Part shown: positions 34,373 to 40,813 of the stretch, in pieces
Layout of the letters: each line of letters opens with the position of its first letter
Numbering within the stretch: the first letter of the stretch is position 1
NCBI RefSeq assembly: GCF_019219825.1
Contig: NZ_JAHUXH010000044.1
Span: forward strand, 1-40,813
Length of the DNA stretch: 40,813 nucleotides
Direction of reading: 5' to 3'
Source: Streptomyces sp. TRM70350
GTDB taxonomy: Bacteria; Actinomycetota; Actinomycetes; Streptomycetales; Streptomycetaceae
Notes under the pieces: model-generated
What the model saw: the letters and a program-made list of their open reading frames with translations, nothing else
What the model was told of the DNA's origin: nothing
Databases searched by the model: none
Made by a program: the position numbers and the translations under genes

Positions 34373-35722
34373 GTGAGAACCGCGAAGTTCGTCACCCCTG
34401 CCCTCCTGCTCTCGGTGGTCACGGCGAGTTCCGTCGCGATGGTCCCCGGCTCGGCGTCCGCGAGCGGTGCGGCGGCCGGAAACACCTATTACGTCGCCCC
34501 GAACGGGAATGACGCCGCAGCGGGTACGCAGGCCGCTCCGTGGGCATCGATCGCCCATGCGCAGGCCGTCGCCAAGGCGGGTGACACGGTTTACTTCCGG
34601 GGCGGCACCTACGCCTACACCCGTGCGAACAGCGCCTGTTCGAGCCAGACCGCCAGAGTCGACGCGATCACCCTGAACAAGAGCGGGAGCTCGGGCAACC
34701 CGATCCGGTACTGGGCCCATCCGGGCGAGAAACCGGTCTTCGACTTCTCGCGCATGACGGACAACTGCCGCATCAAGGGCTTCAACGTCACCGGCAGCTG
34801 GATCCACCTCAAAGGACTGGAAGTCACCGGCGTTCCCCAGAACAACAACCGGAACGCCGAGTCCTGGGGGATCTGGGTCTCCGGCAGCAACAACATCTTC
34901 GAGCAGATCAACACCCACCACCACATGGGAACCGGCCTGTTCATCAACGGCGGCGGTGGCAACCTCGTCCTCAACTCGGACGCGCATGACAACTACGACC
35001 TGCGCAGCAATGACGGGCCCGGTGAAAACGCCGACGGGTTCGGTTCGCATTACACGCCGGCCGGCCGCGCCGCGAACGTGTTCCGGGGTTGCCGCGCGTG
35101 GTGGAACGCCGATGACGGGTTCGACCTCATCTCCACCTACTCGCCCGTGATCATCGAGAACTCGTGGGCCTGGCGCAACGGGTACGTGCCGGGGACGACG
35201 ACGCCCTCCGGCAACGGAGCCGGCTTCAAGTCGGGCGGCTACGGGGGCGACTACGAAGCCAACGCGCCGAAGCACACCGTCCGCTCCTCGGTGGCGTTCC
35301 TCAACAAGGCGGCCGGCTTCTACGCCAACCACCACCCGGTGGCCAACGACTTCTTCAACAACACCGGCTACGGGAACCGCCCCAACTTCAACATGAGGGG
35401 AGTCGACTCGCGCGGCGCCGCCGTCGGCCGGGGGAACCTGCGCAACAACATCGCCTCCACCGGAACGCCGACGTCGAACATGGCGGGCACGAACGCCGCG
35501 TACAACTCCTGGAACCTCGGGGTCCCCCTGTCGAACTCCGAGTTCCAGAGTGTGTCGACGTCCGGCTGGGACGCGCCCCGTCAGACCGACGGAAGCCTGC
35601 CCGTGCTGCCCCACCTCCGTCTCGCGGCGAACAGTGCCCTGATTGACAAGGGCACCGACGTGGGACTGCCCTTCAGCGGAAGTGCGCCGGATCTCGGCGC
35701 CTTTGAGGACGATGGAAGGTGA
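34373..35722 (+). CDS. Secreted pectate lyase-like protein, PL9 type
   Basis: A 449-residue secreted right-handed beta-helix protein. The signal peptide is MRTAKFVTPALLLSVVTASS, with cleavage near ASA. The body begins NTYYVAPNGNDAAAGTQAAP, has helix-coil repeats such as NNIFEQINTHHHMGTGLFI, and carries the Asp-rich calcium region (GENADGFGSHY, WWNADDGFDLIS). NGAGFKSGG contains a Lys matching the catalytic base of PL9 lyases such as Pel9A. It should cut polygalacturonate or rhamnogalacturonan regions by beta-elimination. GTG 34373 lies 4 nt after the PL11 stop with GGGAG upstream, so the two lyases are co-translated. Confidence 0.9.
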   Translation: MRTAKFVTPALLLSVVTASSVAMVPGSASASGAAAGNTYYVAPNGNDAAAGTQAAPWASIAHAQAVAKAGDTVYFRGGTYAYTRANSACSSQTARVDAITLNKSGSSGNPIRYWAHPGEKPVFDFSRMTDNCRIKGFNVTGSWIHLKGLEVTGVPQNNNRNAESWGIWVSGSNNIFEQINTHHHMGTGLFINGGGGNLVLNSDAHDNYDLRSNDGPGENADGFGSHYTPAGRAANVFRGCRAWWNADDGFDLISTYSPVIIENSWAWRNGYVPGTTTPSGNGAGFKSGGYGGDYEANAPKHTVRSSVAFLNKAAGFYANHHPVANDFFNNTGYGNRPNFNMRGVDSRGAAVGRGNLRNNIASTGTPTSNMAGTNAAYNSWNLGVPLSNSEFQSVSTSGWDAPRQTDGSLPVLPHLRLAANSALIDKGTDVGLPFSGSAPDLGAFEDDGR

Positions 35723-35726
35723 CATC

Positions 35727-37985
35727 TTGAGGCAAAGACCGCGTGTCGTTTCGAAGTACTGGAAGGTGGCCGCCGCCGCATTGTTGTCGCTGGTGTTAGG
35801 GGCGCCGCTCTCGGCGAGCACCGCTGCGGCGGAGACACCCGCAACGGAGACATCGGCAACGAGGACATCGGCAACGGCGCTCCAAGACCGGGGTGCCGCT
35901 GCTGGACCGGTGACGGATCGCGGCCTGAAGTACCTGGTGTCCGACTACCAGACCCGCACTCCGTCGAAGTACACGGCTGACTCCTGGGCACCCTTCGCCA
36001 AGGCGTTGACCACCGCGGCCGGTGTCGCCGACGACACATCGGCCACCACATCGGAGGTCGCTGCCGCGAAGACGGCACTGATGACCGCCGCCGCCGATCT
36101 GAAGGCCGCTGACGAGGGCACGTTCCAGACCATCACGAACGACACCTTCTGGAACGACACCGGCGGCAACCCCATCTATTCGCAGGGCGGCGGGGTCTTC
36201 AAGTTCGGCGACACCTACTACTGGTACGGCGTGCACTACACCGGCGCCGAGCTCTACCGGGCCAATCCGACGAGGAAGTACGACGGCGACGTCAGGTTCG
36301 TCTCGATCCCCGTGTACTCGTCCAAGGACCTGGTGAACTGGAAGTTCGAGAACCGCGTCGCGACGCGCTCCACCGGCGTGGGCAACGGCGCCAACCTGGG
36401 TGGTGCGGGCTGGGTCGGGCGGCTCGGTGTCGCGTACAACGAGAACACCGGCAAGTACGTGCTCGCCGTGCAGATGTGGCACACGGGCAGGGGCGGGCAC
36501 GGCGTTCTGCTGCTGCAGGGCGACTCACCCACCGACACCTTCGACTACGGCTACTTCCAGACCCAGATCACCAACTCGCCCACGACCGGCACGGGGGATC
36601 AGACCGTCTTCACCGACGACAACGGCAAGGACTACCTGATCTTCTCCAACCGCGAAGGACGTTCTCGCGCCTTCGTGGCCAAGTTCCGGGAGTCCGACTC
36701 GCTCCGGATCGAGCCCGGCGTGGAGATCGGCCGCAACTCCTCCGGCCGCGAGGGCAACGCCATGTTCAAGCTCGACGGCAAGTACTACCACGCGGCGTCG
36801 GATCTGCACGGCTGGAACACGTCGGTCAACCATGTCATGGAGTCGACCAGCGGCAACGTCCAGGGTTCCTACACCGGCGAGTACACGCTTGCCGGCACCG
36901 AGATGGACTACAGCCACGTGACCCAGACCGGGTTCTTCGTGACGGTCAACGGCACCAAGCAGAACACGGTGATCTACGCCGGCGACCGCTGGGCCGACTT
37001 CGCCTGGAACGGCATCGGGTACAACCAGTGGGTGCCGATAACCAAGACCGGCGCGAGGCCGCAGTTCCACTCGGTGAGCCAGTGGCAGTTCAACGTCACG
37101 ACCGGAGAGTGGCGTGTCGGGCCGGCGAACAACTACGTGCTCAACCCCAATTTCCAGGCCGACCGCATCATCGTCCCCCAGGTGCGGGGGTGGACCAACT
37201 TCCGTGAGTCGGGACCGAGTTCGATCGTGACCAACGTCAACGGCGGTGCGAACGGGTCCCGCTTCGGGTTGCAGATCGGCGCGGGACAGTCCTACGCCGG
37301 TGGCGTCCGGCAACAGATCACCGTGCCGGCCGGCACCTACAAGCTGTCCCTCTTCGCCAAAACCAGTGGTTCGCTCAGTGCCGCGCAGGTGACGGTCACC
37401 GACGCCGCCGGTCGCTCGCGCACGCTCAACGTCCCGGCATCGAGTGGCTGGACTCGTCGTGAGCTCGCGGAGATCCCGCTGTCCGCCGGTACCGCGACCG
37501 TCACCATCCGAGCGGCGAGCAACAACGGATACCTCTTCGTCGACGACCTCGGACTCGTAAAGACCTCTGCCGACGCGCCTCCGCCGACGGGGCAGCGTTA
37601 CGAGGCAGAGACCGCGCCGGCGGAGTGCCAGGGCACGATCGACTCGAATCACGCCGGCTTCTCCGGTAGCGGGTTCTGCAACGGCAATAACGCTGCGGGG
37701 GCCTTCGCGCAGTTCACTGTGAACTCCGAGGTCGCTGGTACGGCGACGCTGGGGGTCCGGTTCGCCAATGGCGCCAGTAGCGGTGCGAGGCCGGTGAACC
37801 TGGTCGTCAACGGAACCACGGTGGGGACGGTTTCGTTCGAGTCCACCGGTGCGTGGACGACGTGGTCGACCAAGACCGTGACCGTCTCGCTGAACGCCGG
37901 CAGCAACACCATCCGGTTGGATCCGGCCACGGCAGCCGGACTACCCAACGTCGACCACCTCGATGTCGGTGCCGCGGCTGCCTGA
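35727..37985 (+). CDS. Secreted multidomain GH43 hydrolase with carbohydrate-binding modules
   Basis: About 752 residues. I favour TTG 35727, since GGAAGG lies 7 nt upstream and the product then opens with a normal signal peptide (MRQRPRVVSKYWKVAAAALL); an in-frame ATG at 35712 overlaps the lyase stop. After a three-helix FIVAR-like segment (YTADSWAPFAKALTTAAGVA and on), the GH43 five-blade propeller starts at NDTFWNDTGGNPIYSQGGG and includes YYWYGVHYTGAELYR and AMFKLDGKYYHAASDL. A jelly-roll CBM follows (VLNPNFQADRI to YLFVDDLGLV), then a CBM6/35-type module (QRYEAETAPAECQGTIDS to LPNVDHLDVG). The layout resembles exo-beta-1,3-galactanases and related galactan or arabinan hydrolases, so side chains of type II arabinogalactan or pectin are likely substrates. 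Confidence 0.88.
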   Translation: MRQRPRVVSKYWKVAAAALLSLVLGAPLSASTAAAETPATETSATRTSATALQDRGAAAGPVTDRGLKYLVSDYQTRTPSKYTADSWAPFAKALTTAAGVADDTSATTSEVAAAKTALMTAAADLKAADEGTFQTITNDTFWNDTGGNPIYSQGGGVFKFGDTYYWYGVHYTGAELYRANPTRKYDGDVRFVSIPVYSSKDLVNWKFENRVATRSTGVGNGANLGGAGWVGRLGVAYNENTGKYVLAVQMWHTGRGGHGVLLLQGDSPTDTFDYGYFQTQITNSPTTGTGDQTVFTDDNGKDYLIFSNREGRSRAFVAKFRESDSLRIEPGVEIGRNSSGREGNAMFKLDGKYYHAASDLHGWNTSVNHVMESTSGNVQGSYTGEYTLAGTEMDYSHVTQTGFFVTVNGTKQNTVIYAGDRWADFAWNGIGYNQWVPITKTGARPQFHSVSQWQFNVTTGEWRVGPANNYVLNPNFQADRIIVPQVRGWTNFRESGPSSIVTNVNGGANGSRFGLQIGAGQSYAGGVRQQITVPAGTYKLSLFAKTSGSLSAAQVTVTDAAGRSRTLNVPASSGWTRRELAEIPLSAGTATVTIRAASNNGYLFVDDLGLVKTSADAPPPTGQRYEAETAPAECQGTIDSNHAGFSGSGFCNGNNAAGAFAQFTVNSEVAGTATLGVRFANGASSGARPVNLVVNGTTVGTVSFESTGAWTTWSTKTVTVSLNAGSNTIRLDPATAAGLPNVDHLDVGAAAA

Positions 37986-38063
37986 CATCACCGGCGTGAC
38001 CACGGTGCGCTGCACAACGAGCAGTGCCCATGAGAACGACGGCCGAACCGCGTGCGAAACAGC

Positions 38064-38076
38064 ACTTGCCGCAAGT
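38064..38076. promoter_or_regulatory. Palindrome ACTTGC C GCAAGT before the GH53 gene
   Basis: A perfect 6+1+6 palindrome 25 bp upstream of the GH53 start. It could be an operator for a sugar-responsive regulator. It differs from the TTGCCA N4 TGGCAA sites in half-site and spacing. The 115-bp intergenic gap suggests a separate promoter for GH53. Confidence 0.35.
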
Positions 38077-38100
38077 AAGTCACATCGTCAGGAGAAGGAC

Positions 38101-40032
38101 ATGAGCAGTAAGCGTCTGCCCCGCGTCATCGCGGGCACGACGACGTTGGTCACCATGGTGTCCGCGACTTTACTCATGGTGCCCGCGCCGGCCCATGCGA
38201 CCTTCGGAACCGCGGACATCAAGCCGATCGAAAGCAATATCGCTGCCAAGCCCTGGGCCTCGGCGACGGCCAGCAACGGCTCGTCGAACGCCGGGCTGGC
38301 CATCGACGGCGACCCGACGACGTCCTGGCACCCCGGTCGTGCCGGCGCCCGGCAGTGGCTCACCGTCGACCTCGGTGGAACCTACGACAACCTGCGTAAG
38401 GTCAAGGTGATATTCCCGGACCGTGGCGTGGCCTACCGGTACGTCGTCGAGGCTTCATCCGACGGTCGCCGGTGGAAGACCATCACCGACAGGTCCCACA
38501 ACCGAGCCGTGTCACGAGGGGAAGTGCACCTGTTCACCCGGCCGGAAACGCGCTTCGTCCGGCTGATGTTCACTGGTGGGCCGGGCCGTGCCCGGGCTGG
38601 TGTCAGCGAGCTCCAGGTCTTCAACTACCTACGCAACGACCTCACCCTCGGCGCCGATCTGTCCTGGATGGACGACGTCCAGGACCAGCAGTACTGGGTC
38701 GACCCCCTGGCCGAAGACCGCGGCGCCGGGCCACACCTGCTCGACGTGGCCAAGGATCGTGGCATGCAGCACACACGGCTGCGGATATGGAACGAGCCGC
38801 GCAGCGAGAGCACCGGTCAACCGACGCCGATACCGCGCCAGGGTCCGGAGCGCTCACTGGTCTCAGCGAAGTGGATCAAGCAGCGGGGCATGGGCCTGGG
38901 TATCGACTTCCACTACGCGGACTCATGGGCGGACCCGAGCAAGCAACCGAAACCACGCGCCTGGGCCGAGCTGGAGTTCGCGGACCTGTCCCAGGCCGTG
39001 TACGACTTCACCGCCGACTATCTGGACCGGTTGATCCAGCAGGGCACCACGCCGGAGAAGGTCGCCGTCGGTAACGAGATCATCAATGGGTTCATGTACG
39101 GCAGCGAGGCGGCCCACATCGGCACGACGAATCCGCCGTATTTCGTCGACCAGGCCGACATCTACCAGTCGAAGCCCGGCGGTGGCCTGCTGTGGCGGTA
39201 CTGGCGGTCGACCGACCCGGTGGAGCAGCAGCTCTACGACCAGGCGTGGGACCGGTTCACAACCCTGGCCGCGGCCGGGATCAAGGCCGTCCGCGACGCG
39301 TCACCGACATCCAAGGTCGAGATACACGTGATCGTCGACAAGGACAAGCTCGCCAAAACCATGGAATTCTGGCACCAGTTCCTCACCCGGGTGAAGGCGA
39401 AGGGTCAGAACCCTGATGTGCTGGCCATCTCGTACTACCCGGAGTGGCATGGTACGCCCGAGGCGCTGGATCTCAATCTGAACACCATGGCCACCACCTA
39501 TCCAGGCTACGAAATCGACATCGCCGAAACCGCCTACCCCGCCTCGGGCGGCGACGGCTCGCCGGTGCCCAACTCACCCTACCCGCGAACAATTCAGGGG
39601 CAGGCGGACGCTATCCGGAGGGTATTCCAGGCCGCCAACGACGTGGTCGACAACCGAGGTTCAGGTGTGCTGGTGTGGGAGCCGGCCGGCTACCAGCCGA
39701 TGTTCCGGGCCGTGCCCGGACTGGCGAACACGTGGGAGCCGCACGCGTCCATCAACGTCTTCAACGCCAGCCGCGCCAAGCACATCCTCCAGGACACCAT
39801 CTACACCGCCACCGTGGTGGGAGCCGCCCCGAAGCTGCCCTCCTCCATCCACATGCTCACCACCGCCAACAACACGATCACCAGTGTCCCCGTCCGCTGG
39901 CAGCCGTTGCCACCTGGCGCGACCGACAGGCCGGGCGAGGTGACAGTCACCGGGATGACCGACACAGGACCGGTCACGGCGGTCATCGACGTCGTTCCCA
40001 GACGCGGCGAACACGACTTGACCACCTCATAG
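38101..40032 (+). CDS. Secreted GH53 arabinogalactan endo-beta-1,4-galactanase
   Basis: A 643-residue secreted enzyme. The signal peptide is MSSKRLPRVIAGTTTLVTMV, ending near AHA. It is followed by an F5/8-type C (CBM32-like) module (KPWASATASNGSSNAGLAID to GVSELQVFNYL, about 40-175). The GH53 barrel starts at LTLGADLSWMDDVQDQQYW, with the acid/base Glu in VAVGNEIINGFMYG and the nucleophile Glu in YEIDIAETAYP. A C-terminal bacterial Ig-like (Big_4) segment ends the protein. GH53 enzymes cut beta-1,4-galactan, the main side chain of rhamnogalacturonan I, which fits the neighbouring PL11 lyase. GGAGAAGGAC precedes ATG 38101; the longer open frame to 37963 overlaps the GH43 end. Confidence 0.93.
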   Translation: MSSKRLPRVIAGTTTLVTMVSATLLMVPAPAHATFGTADIKPIESNIAAKPWASATASNGSSNAGLAIDGDPTTSWHPGRAGARQWLTVDLGGTYDNLRKVKVIFPDRGVAYRYVVEASSDGRRWKTITDRSHNRAVSRGEVHLFTRPETRFVRLMFTGGPGRARAGVSELQVFNYLRNDLTLGADLSWMDDVQDQQYWVDPLAEDRGAGPHLLDVAKDRGMQHTRLRIWNEPRSESTGQPTPIPRQGPERSLVSAKWIKQRGMGLGIDFHYADSWADPSKQPKPRAWAELEFADLSQAVYDFTADYLDRLIQQGTTPEKVAVGNEIINGFMYGSEAAHIGTTNPPYFVDQADIYQSKPGGGLLWRYWRSTDPVEQQLYDQAWDRFTTLAAAGIKAVRDASPTSKVEIHVIVDKDKLAKTMEFWHQFLTRVKAKGQNPDVLAISYYPEWHGTPEALDLNLNTMATTYPGYEIDIAETAYPASGGDGSPVPNSPYPRTIQGQADAIRRVFQAANDVVDNRGSGVLVWEPAGYQPMFRAVPGLANTWEPHASINVFNASRAKHILQDTIYTATVVGAAPKLPSSIHMLTTANNTITSVPVRWQPLPPGATDRPGEVTVTGMTDTGPVTAVIDVVPRRGEHDLTTS

Positions 40033-40205
40033 CCTCCATCGCCAAGCGAAGGACCAGGAAGCGGATGGATTGTATGATGCGGGGTCGTCCTGGGCGTTTC
40101 GGCCGGGATACGGCGGTGCGACGTCGGCGAAGCAGGTCGCGATGCCGGCATGGGCAGATCAGCAGACGGAGTCCATGCAGGGTTGGCGCGGTAGCCGGGC
40201 CGGCA

Positions 40206-40518
40206 GGCGTGGGCCAAGACCGCGTACCCGTACACCACGGCCGACCACGACGGCACCGGCGACATCATCACCGCTTCACACCAGTGCTCCGGTCACTCGG
40301 CCACCCCCGCCGGGCAGCAGGCCAACGTCGCCGCCGTGCAGAACACCGCCCGCAGCGCCGGCACGACCGGGATCTTCTACTGGGAATCCACCTGGCACGC
40401 GGTCCGAGGCAACGGCTGGGACCCGGCCGACATCAACAACTGCGGCAACGCCTGGGAGAACCAGGCCGTCTTCGACCCGAACGGCCGCACCAACCCCAAC
40501 ATCCGGTGGCTTCCCTGA
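40206..40518 (+). pseudogene. Second GH53 gene, C-terminal remnant
   Basis: The frame reads KTAYPYTTADHDGTGDII, QQANVAAVQNTARSAG, GIFYWESTWHAVRGNGWDP and GNAWENQAVFDPNGR, the end of a GH53 barrel of a different subtype from the neighbour. It includes the AYPYT after the nucleophile Glu but lacks the Glu itself and the first two-thirds. Between 40033 and 40205 only degenerate sequence is seen. It is left over from a tandem galactanase pair. Confidence 0.65.
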
Positions 40519-40678
40519 CAAACCGCCAACGCTCCTGCCGCCCCTCGCGGGTGGAGGAGCACCCACACCCGCTTTCGCGCCGCGCGTCCAGTCGACCTGC
40601 CGCCGACTGGACGCACCCGGCAACGGGCCCAGCCGAACGCCAATCGCTACACCCATCCCTGCACCCAAGGAGACATCC

Positions 40679-40813
40679 ATGACCATGCAACGACGGACAT
40701 TCCTCAAGATGAGCGCGGCCGGAGCGACGGGCGTGGGTCTGTCCCTGCTCGGCGCGGGGCAGGCACCAGCCGCCGTCGGGCCGTTGGACACGGCGCCGAC
40801 CACTCCGTTCGCG
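40679..40813 (+). CDS. Tat-exported protein, N-terminus only (cut by window edge)
   Basis: ATG 40679 follows AAGGAGA at good spacing. The product begins MTMQRRTFLKMSAAGATGVG, a standard twin-arginine signal, continuing to an AGQAPAA-type cleavage region. The mature part is not in the window, so the enzyme cannot be named. Its position suggests another secreted glycan-degrading enzyme. Confidence 0.8.
   Translation, partial: MTMQRRTFLKMSAAGATGVGLSLLGAGQAPAAVGPLDTAPTTPFA

Noticed and set aside
1..40813. tRNA, rRNA or known riboswitches
   Set aside because: No cloverleaf, CCA-flanked acceptor pattern or rRNA-like stretch was recognised by eye; a tRNAscan or Infernal run would be decisive.

Overview
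The window is high-GC actinobacterial DNA and reads like a Streptomyces chromosome arm. Codon third positions are strongly G/C, GTG and TTG starts are common, the insertion-sequence families are typical of streptomycetes, and one small gene carries the rare TTA codon. Many genes are broken by single-base frameshifts or internal deletions. The window therefore looks like a decaying mosaic, although some of the single-base breaks could be sequencing errors.

1-18140 is a small hybrid natural-product locus. A decayed DUF1611 gene, a transposase scrap and a decayed TauD-type dioxygenase lie at the left. Next come a KS-AT-ACP polyketide synthase module (minus strand) and, divergently, an A-T-C NRPS, a cytochrome P450, a Rid-family protein and a hormone-sensitive-lipase-type hydrolase; the first three plus-strand genes overlap by ATGA. 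After an ATP-grasp scrap comes an XRE-TPR regulator (minus strand). Divergent to it is a 50-codon secreted-peptide gene whose product contains IDWP twice, the second time as its last four residues. Decayed PhyH oxygenase, polysaccharide deacetylase and APH pieces follow, then an intact glycosyltransferase and a MATE exporter.

The most notable feature is a probable peptide-pheromone circuit. TTGCCA/TGGCAA half-sites, mostly phased 10 bp apart, occur in the regulator/peptide intergenic region, in the PKS/NRPS divergent promoter, upstream of the glycosyltransferase-MATE pair, and about 190 bp upstream of an APH-family kinase at 22295-23191. At four promoters the half-site sits where a -35 box would be, 18 bp from a plausible -10. 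I infer that the XRE-TPR protein and the secreted peptide form an RRNPP-like quorum-sensing switch controlling this locus.

18150-27240 is an insertion-sequence graveyard (IS110, IS1380, IS3 twice, IS701 twice, IS5 with a passenger gene, and a tyrosine-recombinase scrap). It surrounds an intact LacI regulator with an orphan operator and the APH gene.

27700-40813 is a plant pectin and arabinogalactan utilisation locus. It holds a PaaX-like regulator, a decayed GH27 alpha-galactosidase, a sugar ABC importer (Tat lipoprotein plus two permeases), a PL11 rhamnogalacturonan lyase, a PL9-type pectate lyase, a multidomain GH43, a GH53 endo-galactanase, a second GH53 remnant, and the start of another Tat-exported protein. 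The enzymes would cut rhamnogalacturonan I backbones and galactan side chains outside the cell, and the importer would take up the fragments.
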